From Leptodontidium sp. MPI-SDFR-AT-0119 (taxonomy: Eukaryota; Ascomycota; Leotiomycetes; Helotiales; Leptodontidiaceae), in contig JAHLEZ010000038.1 of NCBI GenBank assembly GCA_020726505.1, positions 310,001 to 374,000 on the forward strand: DNA of 64,000 nt. Reading direction: 5' to 3'. Shown here piece by piece: positions 22,155-31,668 of the stretch. A model generated the notes under the pieces. It had not been told where the DNA came from and made no database searches. It saw only the letters and a list, made by a program, of their open reading frames with translations. Numbering within the stretch: the stretch's first letter is position 1; each line of letters starts with the position of its first letter. The position numbers were made by a program, and so were the translations under genes.

Positions 22155-24949
22155 ATGGAAAGCCACCGCTGGGAACCGCACAAGGCTACAATGCAGAAAT
22201 ACTTTCTAACAGAGAATAAGACGTTGGACGAAGTCATGGAGCTTATGGGGGATAAGGTCCATGCAAGGTATTCACAGTCTCAAGGATTTCGGAACGGTCG
22301 CATAGCTGAATTCGTTGATAGTAAAGCGCAATATGAGCGCCAGTTCAAAAAGTGGAAGTTCCGCAAGCACCTGAAACAACCAGACTGGGCGTCGGCAGGT
22401 CGTATTATAGAAAAGCGAAAACGAAGCGGCAAGCCGAGCTATGTGTATATCGATGGTGTCCTAATCGAGACGAAGAAGATTCGCAAGGAAACTTCGCGAC
22501 ACGACCGTCCTACCTATGGCCAAGGTAATCATTTTCGTCACTTTTGGTATAGTTTGGAGTGATTAAATTCTCGTAGAACCAAGCCCGAAAACGCCAGAGG
22601 GATTCTACATTTGCACTCCTCCAGCCTCTTTAAATAACAACCATCTTTTGAAAAATCTGCCTTGGTTCCAATTCCAGTCCAAGATAGAGCCTAGAGGTAT
22701 GCCACTCCACCTCTCAATTATCCAAATTGCGTACTAATGCTTTGCCAGGTAGCCCCTATCCGGATCTAGCCGCCACTGCTGCCAATTTGATTATCTCGTC
22801 TGCAGGCGGTACTATCTCATCAAGACTGAATAGCATTAGCTCAGCAGAATCGACGGCCGGTGTACCAGGGGAGATAATCTCAGTCATGGCTTCTTGGACC
22901 ACTACTATAAGTCCCACTGGGCCTACCAATTCTATCCGAAATGTCCATTCCCGTTTGCGCGCAATTCTCCCAGAGGAACACGATGGAGAACTTCTCGCAA
23001 ACGCGGAGGACTTGCCTGAACTCATCAAGCTGGATGAAAACGCTCAATATCTCAGTTTGGCAATGTATTTGATGTCGAATAACATGCTAGAGGATGAAGA
23101 TTTGAGTAAGGTTGTAGGGTATCTTGAGCACCAAAGAGGTCGGCAACTCCTGAAGTCTCTGCTATCTGTAAAGGAATCAACAGTCGATGCGTTTGCAGAA
23201 AAGCTTCTCGTAGCTGCGGCAAAAGCTGAAAATCAAATGATCGTCAAGGAGGTTCTCGAAGCTGGAATTGACCAAAGCGTATGGGATAAGTGGGATAGTG
23301 AGACACCTCTTCATTGTGTCGTTGAAAGGGGCAATATTGACCTGGTTCGAATTCTTCTCGCTGCTGGTGCAAATGTCAATGCCTCTGCAGCTTCTGTTGA
23401 TGGAAGAACTGCCCTCCAAGCAGCAGCCGAGAGAGGAAACGTTGAGCTTGTTCAAATTCTTCTCGCTGCTGGTGCAAATATTAATGCTCCAGCAGCTTCT
23501 ATTAGTGGAAGAACCGCCCTCCAAGCAGCAACTGAGAAAGGAAATGTTGAGCTTATTCAAATTCTCCTCGCTGTCGGTGCAGACGTTAATGCCCCAGCTG
23601 CTTTTTGTGGAAGAACGCCCCTTCAAACAGCAGCTAAGAAAGGAAACGTTGAACTTGTTCAAATTCTTCTCGCTGCTGGTACAGATATCAATGCTCCAGC
23701 AACTTCTTCTTATGGAAGAACCGCCCTTCAAGCAGCCACTGAAGAAGGAAACGTTGAACTTGTTCAAATTCTTCTCGCTGCTGGTGCAGATGTCAATGCT
23801 CCAGCAGCTTCTTATTATGGAAGAACCGCCATCCAAGCAGCAGCCGAGGAAGGAAACGTTGAGCTTATTGCAATTCTTTTCGCTGCTGGTGCAGATATCA
23901 ATGCCCCTGCAGCTTCTGTTGATGGAAGAACTGCCCTCCAAGCAGCAGCCAAGGAAGGCAACGTTGAGCTTGTTCAAATTCTTCTTATTCTCGGTGCAGA
24001 CGTCAATGCCCCAGCTTCTTCTCATGGAAGAACCGCCCTTCAAGCAGCAACTGAAGAAGGAAACGTTGAGCTTGTTCGAATTCTTCTCGCTGTCGGTGCA
24101 AATGTCAATGCCCCTGCAGCTTCTTCTAGTGGAAGAACCGCCCTCCAAGCAGCAACTGAGAAAGGAAATGTTGAGCTTATTCAAATTCTCCTCGCTGCCG
24201 GTGCAGACGTCAATGCCCCAGCTGCTTCTTGTGGAATAACCGCTCTTCAAATAGCAGCTAAGAAAGGAAACGTTGAACTTGTTCAAATTCTTCTCGCTGC
24301 CGGTGCAGATGTTAATGCTCCAGCAGCTTCTTTTGGAAGAACCGCCCTTCAAGCAGCAGCCGAGGAAGGAAATGTTGAGCTTGTTCAAATTCTTCTCGCT
24401 GCCGATGCAAATGTTAATGCCCCAGCTGCTTCTCCTCAGGGAATAACTGCCCTCCAAGCAGCAATTATGGGAGGAAACGTTGAGCTTGTTCAAATTCTTC
24501 TCGCTGCTGGTGCAAATGTCAATGCCCCTGCAGCTTCTTATAGTGGAAGAACCGCCCTCCAAGCAGTAGCTGAGGAAGGAAACGTTGAGCTTGTTCGAAT
24601 TCTTCTCGCTGCCGGTGCAGACGTCAATGCTCTACCGGCTTTTGATAGAGGGATAACTGCCCTTCAAGCGGCTGCAATCAAAGGCTATATTGGGGTCGCT
24701 ATAATACTTCTAGATGCTGGTGCGTATGTCAATGCAGAGGCAGCATTAGTGGATGGAAGAACAGCTCTAGAAGGAGCTGCGGAGCACGGGCGCATAGACA
24801 TGGTGAAGTTGCTCCTTAATTCTGGCGTTGAACTTCGCGGATCTGGTGATGCACAATACAGAAAAGCATTAGAATTGGCGTCAAAGTATGGTCATAATAC
24901 AGCCAAGAACCTTATTCAAAATCACTTTGAAAGCGGAGGGAATGAATAG
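22155..24949 (+). CDS. Clr5-domain protein with 15 near-identical ankyrin repeats (896 aa)
   Basis: Exons 22,155-22,524, 22,577-22,696 and 22,749-24,949 (two 52-base introns) give one frame. Residues ~5-65 match the Clr5 domain (WEPHKATMQKYFL...LDEVMELM...QYERQFKKWKFRK), a fungal N-terminal DNA-binding-like domain. A helical linker follows. From about residue 340, fifteen ankyrin repeats of 34-35 residues run to about residue 860. Their consensus is GRTALQAAAEEGNVEL, then VQILLAAGADVNAPAAS. Repeats differ mainly in the S-rich loop and at a few helix positions, a sign of recent amplification or gene conversion as in fungal NLR sensors. No NTPase domain is present, so it is not itself an NLR. 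Likely nuclear; target unknown. Confidence 0.85.
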
Positions 24950-25050
24950 TCGGATATGTTTCAGGATACTAGCTTTGCGTACGTGGCCACAGCCACGTCT
25001 TGAATTTCAATATGCTTCTCCTAGACCACAGGACATAATTGTGCGTGACG

Positions 25051-25824
25051 ATGACGGTTGTCTTTATCTGTCACAAGGTCCAGAAAGAGTTTCTCAGCAA
25101 GGACGAGCCAGCGAAGGCGGAAAATATGCGCGCAATCGATCGGTATTTCGGCAAAGTGAAAGAAATGCACCACATACCATATGACAGTAAAGCTGCCCGG
25201 AAACTTTACAAAGTTCTTGCAGCTATACTTGAGCTCGATCATATTCCCGACGATGCGAAATACCGTTTGAAGAAGCGGGCGATGGAACTCCGCGAGAAGC
25301 TGGAGAGTCTTCGCAGGGAAGGACAATCACTCAACCGGCTGTCTGACGATGGCATCATCGACACTTTGCCAAGTTGCCGCATTCAAATGGTCGGTATTCC
25401 AGTGCTGTGGTCGCATCAACGCTGATATAACATAGTGAGCAAGGTGCTGGGGTTAGCTGCTTCGCCAGAAGGTACGTCTACGTCTGCCTCGGATTCCCCA
25501 ACAAAACGAAAACGTCAACAAAGTTCACCTTCGGCCTCAAGTGACAGACATGCACTACCTGATTCTAGCCCCCCAAAGCTAGAATTCGGTCGAGGTAAAC
25601 GGCGGAGAGTCTCTGTCGAGGAGCATAAGCAGCACATGAACAAGGAGCAAAGCACGATGCAGATTTCATATGATCAGGTTTGCCAATTACTTACCGAGGT
25701 CGACGAGGAAATAGCACGTGCTGAGGCAAAAAAGGTACGCTTGGAGAAGTGGAAAGACGATCTTGAAGTTTGGGGGCTTGTGGAAAGCAAGTTTAAGGAT
25801 CGTCTAGAGAATCAGTCACGGTGA
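25051..25824 (+). CDS. Hypothetical basic coiled-coil protein (243 aa)
   Basis: Exons 25,051-25,393 and 25,436-25,824 are joined by a 42-base intron (GTATTC...ACATAG); the split codon gives Val. The N-terminal half is helical (YFGKVKEMHHI, AARKLYKVLAAILELDHI, RLKKRAMELREKLESL). The second half begins disordered and Ser-rich, with two basic clusters (TKRKRQQSS, GKRRRVS) that look like nuclear localisation signals, and ends in a coiled coil (LLTEVDEEIARAEAKKVRLEKW). It starts only ~100 bases after the ankyrin gene on the same strand, so an extra 5' exon or read-through is possible. No family recognised. Confidence 0.5.
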
Positions 25825-25961
25825 TTGTTAGGAGAAGACAAAGAATTGACATCCTTGCTTCAAGAGGAACCGGTCTCTTGATGGTCCATTGATATCGTAT
25901 GCCACTATTCTATCTGACTGACAACCAGTGATCAGGATCCGAGATGCGTACACATACTTCC

Positions 25962-27458
25962 TTAAGCTTCCACACGCTGACGCTTTCTGCACAGAGCATC
26001 TGCTGAACTCACCCTCTTCCGCTTCTGATGATTCGATGTTCCGAAGGGTGCGCTTAACTCTAGGGCTGATACGAGCGCATCAATTGTGAAAGGAGAACCG
26101 CTGATACTGCATGGGTCCATATTCCCTTCCCTCAATTTAACACTAAAAGTAGATCGCCTGTCGGCGAGCTCGATAGAAACTCTTTTGTTGAAGTTTCCCT
26201 TTGCATCCAACCATGAATTGTCGATCAAGCCTTCTACTGGATGATCTTGGATGAAGAATTTCATCGACTTCTTGGATAGCTGCTCCATCAGGACATTAAA
26301 GGCAGGGTGGTTAGCACGAAGACGACACAGTACTCGTCCTATACAGAGATATTTTCCATTCTCCTTCAGCGGCTCATGGTCCAGCTCGAAGACGAAAAAC
26401 TCCGCCACAACACAGCGTGCAAGTCGCTTCAGCTCCTTAGATCCGTGGATAGCAGCTCGAGCGGCCGCCTGAAGTTCCTGCATCTTCGTTGTGTCGTCTA
26501 GGGCGGGCTCCGGACCATCAAACTCCATGTCAAACCGAAAGTATTGCTCTTTACGGCCCTCGCGTCGACGGCTCCGGAATTTATGACCACGTACGCTACC
26601 GAAAGATGATTTGAATGCGCGCAGCAATCTCGCGATAAAGCCATCCTGGAAAATACCACGAGATGGCGACATGCGTGGGATCTCACTGGGGCGTGGCGAT
26701 CCTGTTCCCAGTGATACCACAAGACTTGGCTCATCAATGGACGGATGTATAACTGCCGCCTCTTCTAAGGCAAGATTTCCTGGATCGTTCTCCCGCAAGC
26801 CACCGTCTTGGAAAGTGCCCAGTCCAGTGATGTGTTTTGGTTTGAAATAACTGGTACGTCAGCTTCGAGGACATCTCGTTGAGGGGAAATATTTACAAAG
26901 GTGCGGCAGATCCACACCGGGCGCTGCATTGATGTCAGCCTAGTTCACATCTGATCGATGGAAACTTACATCTCCCACAAAGGGACACGCGACGATCCAT
27001 CGCTCGGACCGAAGACATGGTAACCTACTATTATCAGTTGATGCACAAAACCCAAGCATGGACTATACCGCAATTGCGACTCCTTGTCCCGACTCCGTTA
27101 TAGTTCGTAAAGACACATATCGACGTGTCGCGAATGGTTGTGACCGGGAGGCCGACGCATGTCCCGGTTCTAGTAGCGTTGGAATAGTCCAGCATGCTCC
27201 GATTGCTACCAAATGCTTCTCGTAAGGCCAATTCTAGGTTATCTGCCGAGTAGCGGCTGTCCGCGAGGTATGATACTATGAAGTCAATCACTTGTAAAAA
27301 CTGGGAGACCAGTGGGATGTCGGTATTCCATATCGAGCGAGGTTGAAATGCCAACTTTGCATAGCGCTCGAGATTTTCCGTGGCTTGCTCGATTGTCCAG
27401 CCGCATATTGATAACCCTATCGCAATGATCCCACCTACAACTGGTTAGCTATGAAGCT

Positions 27459-27489
<31 letters not shown>

Positions 27490-29169
27490 CTGCTTGCCGA
27501 TACTTGTGCCAAAGACAACATCAAAATTATCCTGTACTGGGTAAGGGAGGCCAATTTCATCCTGAAGACGCTGCAGGTATTGTAGAGTAGCAAGCCCCCT
27601 CACTCCACCCCCATCGAATGTCAAGAGGCGAATTCCAGCCGTGGGGGGAAGATCCTTGATGACCATGCCGGATGTGCTAACGTTACAGAAGACGCAGCTA
27701 TTCAATTCGTAGAGCCAGGGGTCATGCTCATTCAGTGTCCCAAAATCTCGAACGCAATTCAGGCAGATGCAGTGCCCGCAGGGCAGGCGGTACCGAGGCG
27801 TTCTGCGTAAGCAGATAAGGCAGGTGTTATCCAATTGGAATGCCTTCCAGTCGTGGTGCAGCTCGAGGAAAAACTGGTGGTGGAGATCTGCTGCTATATT
27901 AGCTGGTCGCGAGCTGAGCGCCAGAAAAAGCTCCGAGAAACTATCCTCGATCATCCTCACTGATCCTGAGGGTAAGACCAAAATTGCTGGGTCTTGTAAG
28001 TGTACGCCATCCCTGCATGCTCGGAGGCAAGCGTCTTTGTAAAGCAATCGGAAAACGTCTCGAGGGCGGAAGACTGCATTCTCGTTAGATCTATTCACCC
28101 TTCTGGCACTGAACTCACGATGCGTGTCGGGATGGTAACCATCCAGCAACAGGCTAGAAGCAATGAGAGGAACAGCGAAGTTTTTGAGTTCCCCAATGGT
28201 GTTGATTTTAGTTAAGAAGTTAGTCAGATGCTCTTTGAGATCCAGCGCCGGCGGGTTGCCTACACGTGAAGCCCGAATGAAATCAAAGGGCTCGTTAACA
28301 GCCTCTACGAAGTAGGAGCAAGCTTGTCTCGAGAAATTGGCGAAATGCTGTGCTGAGAAAAGCATACCCATCTCAAGTCTTTGCAGTCGTACCTGGTCAG
28401 AGGCATTCATCAACGATTCTTTCAGCTTTCTATGGCGGGCCGCTGGCGATATTTGCCCATCTGGGAGCAGGGCTACGACGCGGATGTCTGCGAAACATGT
28501 TGAGGGGTCTGTCCCCGTCTCATGAGCCAGTAATCGGAGGAAGTGCTCCAAGAGTTGTGATTCATGAAACTCTGGCGTTGACGTTTCTGTCACGATAATA
28601 ATCTGTGGTGGCACGACCACAGGCAAGGTCAGAGGGTGGCCACCGTCTAACCAGGCGGCAATCCTGCGAGCGATAGGCTGTAGACCCCCAAGGTCGAGGG
28701 CAAAAAAACAGAAGACGTCGGTGAAAGGAAACAGTAGCCGAAAATAGATCTTATCTGCGGCCGCCTGTAAGGCCTCGCTCGGGAGGGCCTCTCTTGGTTT
28801 TGGAAGAAGTATATTGGTAACGTCGTGACACTTCCCGGACGTGGAGGGCTTGATGTTTCGTTGGATTGGGAAATCACCATCTGCGAACAAAATCGGCCTG
28901 CCACTGAAAGGAGCGGATGGATCGAGGTGAAGGTGAATCTCACCGTGGCCTCGTTTGCCAGCTGACCGTTTTCCGGTACTGGCCGAGGCCAACTCTCTCA
29001 GCGCACGCGCTTTGGACCGATTTCCGACAAGGACAAATAGACTAGGCCGTTGAGATTCAAGATAAAGAAGACTATGAAGGAGTGTGGTAGCCCGATCGGA
29101 CTGAGTGAAGGTGATTTCACCGTGGTGTGAGTGCAGGCTAAGCCAGTGGCTGTGATTGCACGGTTTCAT
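25962..29169 (-). CDS. RING-like / patatin-like phospholipase protein
   Basis: Exon 1 (29,169-27,498) encodes ~450 residues of unrecognised but folded sequence. A Cys/His cluster follows (CLICLRRTPRYRLPCGHCICLNC), RING-like, then the start of a patatin domain: GIRLLTFDGGGVRGL (oxyanion loop) and FGTSIG with the nucleophile serine. The intron 27,497-27,435 has a GC donor and a 30-base G run. Exon 2 (27,434-27,069) and exon 3 (27,024-26,970) continue the domain. The last exon (26,850-25,962) has DGGLRENDP with the catalytic Asp of the DG[G/A] dyad, then LALEEA and SLGTGSP. The segment 26,970-26,850 is not resolved: the AAP-containing piece is out of phase by two bases with canonical splice sites, so there may be an indel or an unusual intron. 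Predicted lipid acyl hydrolase; patatins serve as NLR effectors in fungi, but no NTPase domain is attached here. Confidence 0.7.
27460..27489 (+). repeat. 30-base poly-G run inside a patatin-gene intron
   Basis: An uninterrupted run of 30 G on the plus strand (C on the coding strand). It begins eight bases into the intron, after the GC donor (GCAAGCAG). Long pure G/C homopolymers are rare, unstable and prone to length errors, so the length should be treated as approximate. Confidence 0.9.
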
Positions 29170-29569
29170 AGTGAAGCAGGCCAGCTGCTGTTCGAAGAAA
29201 GGATAGAAATGAAATGTTCACTTCACTGTGGAGGCTGGTGTCCTGTCTTATACTAATAGGATATACACCAGATACCTGAGTAGGCAAGTCATATTTGAGC
29301 GTGTCTAAATTCAGGCATAATCTTACTTTTTGTTATTTTCATGATGTTGAGGCATACGCTTATTCAACAAGTGCCAATAACTGGAACATGCGAATAACTT
29401 TGCCCAATCATTTTCCGTGTAATATCGAAGAGTCTTATAGAATCGGTCGCCGCATATCTCTGCAGGAGTAACTATCGACGACGCTCCAAACACGTGAGTA
29501 TTCCCTTTCCCTTTTGTGACGATTGGGACATGCTAAAATTTCCAGCGCTCTTGGATCTACATACATATC
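29170..29569. other. Intergenic between divergent genes
   Basis: 5' flanks of the patatin gene (minus) and the Cys-rich ORF (plus). A short array-like CATACGCTTATT motif occurs near 29,353, but no full unit and no ORF. Confidence 0.35.
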
Positions 29570-29959
29570 ATGGAGCATATCTGTGCGGCATGTCGAAGAC
29601 CGCGCTCGCGGTCGTATCAGGCGCGACATCCTCTTGTCCCTGGTAAAGTACCCCGACCTGGCGTTTGTTCCCACTGCGTCAGGAAATTCCTCGAGGAACC
29701 AGGACAGCATTTCCCCGCTTCATCAACCTGGCATGGCGAACTCAGCCAACCCCGCCAAGAAATTCACCATTACGTTCATCACTATTATCACTGTCAATGT
29801 GGTAGTGTAGAAGGCATCTCTCCTCTTGAGGAGGCTCCAACCCCCCGCGTAGAATTAGCTTCGGAATCTAGTCGCCGTTCACCAACTATGGGTACTACAG
29901 AACGGTCACCACCTCCCGTTTACGCGTGGACAAAACCGGTAGCGTCACATATTTTTTGA
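29570..29959 (+). CDS. Small Cys/His-rich hypothetical protein (129 aa)
   Basis: ATG 29,570 opens MEHICAACRRPRSRS, then VCSHCVRKFLE, then a His-rich stretch (HHYVHHYYHCQCG) and a Pro/Ser-rich tail. The two CxxC pairs plus a His/Cys cluster suggest zinc binding. The frame ends TKPVASHIF, where a GTAGCG donor may instead lead into an unseen last exon. It lies 400 bases from the divergent patatin gene. Family not recognised. Confidence 0.45.
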   Translation: MEHICAACRRPRSRSYQARHPLVPGKVPRPGVCSHCVRKFLEEPGQHFPASSTWHGELSQPRQEIHHYVHHYYHCQCGSVEGISPLEEAPTPRVELASESSRRSPTMGTTERSPPPVYAWTKPVASHIF

Positions 29960-30360
29960 TGAGATGGTGTTTCTGATAGTTATAACTGATAGATAATTCT
30001 CATGAAAGCTAAAGCATTAAGCCAAATTACCTCCTCCTATAACCATGAGCAAGTGACTCCTTGAAAATTTGCAGGAAGATCTCTAATGGTCGTATTGGAT
30101 GTTGGGTGACATACATTTACCATACCAAGAGTGACACCTCAACGGCCTGCCCCTTAATCAATCATTTACTTGAAGGGTGCCAACATCAACAACAGTCCAT
30201 ACTACTAGCCACGTTATTTGTTATAAGGCATATACCTCATTTGCGTGTGCTTTAAATTATGTTTATATATAAGGTTATCTTCGGCCTCCTTGTTCACGAG
30301 GGCATGTACTTAAATCTGCTTATACTTAGAAATTATTCCGAAGGATTTTCCCGTAGGCAC

Positions 30361-31145
30361 TGTCCCAAAACGATATTTTCCTGAGAGCAATCCAGCTTCA
30401 AATAACAGCTTGAAGAGTAATTCTTCTCGAGAATAGATAAAGAGCCAGAAATACTGCCCAATTCCCCGTACACAAGAACATTATATACTTACCAGAAGAG
30501 CACCGATCGTCACAATCATGCGCCGAGCTACTCGATCGTCAACGAAGACAATTGCGTCAGACAAGCCTATAAAGCCTAGCCCGGTTGATCGGAAGATTAG
30601 GCAAGCGGATGGCAGGACTGTCGCATTAGAGGCAACCCCCGAGCTCTTAGAAGCTGCGAAGAAGGAACCGATCCCGGATTTGTCACAACGAATCGATGAA
30701 CTGACCAGGGAGAATGGGCGGTTGCGATTAGAGATTAGGTATTATCAGCAGATGCAGGAGGCAATCGAAGCTTTGCTGACAGATGTGAAATTTGCGATAC
30801 AAATTATGGAAAATAGTATTCTCAAGTTTAATACAGCCCAAGAGGTGGCAGAGGAGGACTGGTGTCGCACGTTGGGCGCAGACAGGAAGTGACTGACGTC
30901 ATATACTTTACTTACGTATACTTTAACTTGATTTTGTATAAAAGGCTGCACTTCTATTCCCACTCTAAGACGTATTTCGGCATATATTTATATTTGCGTA
31001 TGCCTAAAATTTGATTTTGCAGAAAAGCCCTTATCCCATCCACCCCTACTATCGCCTGTCTCGAGGCATATGCTTAAATCTACGTATACTTAAATTAAAT
31101 TTGCAAAACAATATCTTTAATCGTCGTCGTTTGTCTCAGGGTAAT
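30361..31145 (+). repeat. Segmental duplication, copy A (partner 62,411-63,195)
   Basis: 785 bases align end to end with 62,411-63,195 with few differences, most of them transitions. The copy starts at the CCAAAACGATATTT motif and ends in array sequence (TCGTCGTCGTTTGTCT). It carries a complete small coiled-coil gene. The copy ends 139 bases before the TIR at 31,284; copy B ends 56 bases before the TIR at 63,251. Confidence 0.85.
30518..30892 (+). CDS. Small basic coiled-coil protein, copy A (124 aa)
   Basis: Intronless ORF with ATG in a good context. Residues 1-35 are basic and polar (MRRATRSSTKTIA). Residues ~50-85 form a heptad-like coiled coil (LSQRIDELTRENGRLRLEIRYY), followed by a second helix (QEAIEALLTDVKFAIQIM) and a short acidic tail. 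The arrangement resembles a basic-leucine-zipper-sized protein but lacks a clear bZIP signature. The second copy at 62,567 is kept open with only a handful of replacements, which argues for coding function or recent duplication. Role unknown. Confidence 0.6.
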   Translation: MRRATRSSTKTIASDKPIKPSPVDRKIRQADGRTVALEATPELLEAAKKEPIPDLSQRIDELTRENGRLRLEIRYYQQMQEAIEALLTDVKFAIQIMENSILKFNTAQEVAEEDWCRTLGADRK

Positions 31146-31283
31146 ACGTTTTTTATATACTTAAAACCAAGTTTCAAAAAGAATTTCCTCGGAGGCCTTT
31201 TATAGCATTATTACTAGAGCATTTACCCAAATTTACGTATATTAAAACTTAGTTTGCTTAAACCTAAATTCATATAGAAGTAT

Positions 31284-31580
31284 TACAGTAGCTTGCAAAA
31301 TCGGCTTCGCGTTATCTCGCTCAAAAATAATGTGAGCACGGACCACCACAGCCATTTTTGGCTGACGCTGCAACGGGCCGCGTCCGCACGCTCTATGACA
31401 TCTGGCCACTAGTCTAGCAGGGCGTCCGACTTGAAATGCGGGGATGGCGCCCTAACCAAATCTCGTTAGTCGCTCCGACTCGAGGCTTGCTCCAACATCA
31501 GTCAAAAATGGAGGGGTGGTCTGTGCTCAGGTTATTTTTGAAGCGAAACGCCGCGAAGCCGATTTTTGCAATTATGTGTA
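31284..31580. mobile_element. Alternative MITE reading at the left end of the HET element
   Basis: The left TIR is followed at 31,498-31,580 by an inverted, less similar copy (roughly 80% by eye) ending ...GTGTA. The interior between the ends resembles 54,035-54,125 (CTCGTTAATCGGTCCGA and CCAACATCAGCCAAAAATGG). So this may be a compact non-autonomous element of the same family. Confidence 0.45.
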
Positions 31581-31668
31581 ACATAAAAACTGCGACGAAG
31601 AGTTTACAGTATCTACGCCAAAACAACATTTCACAGAGATACAGCAACCCAGACTTGCTCTCTATATA

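Larger units (their letters stand above)
30240..31250 (+). repeat. Forward array units flanking the first coiled-coil gene copy
   Basis: CATATACCTCATTTGCG, CATGTACTTAAATCTGC and further CATATGCTTAAATCTACGTATAC units occur at 30,230-30,350 and 30,970-31,250, on both sides of the small gene at 30,518. The units are the same family and orientation as at the start of the window. Confidence 0.6.

Noticed and set aside
23177..24562. 461-residue antisense ORF and a 323-residue alternative-frame ORF over the ankyrin repeats
   Set aside because: Open only because the 99-105-base repeats lack stops in those frames; the products are Cys/Ser- or Leu/Gln-rich repeats without a known fold.
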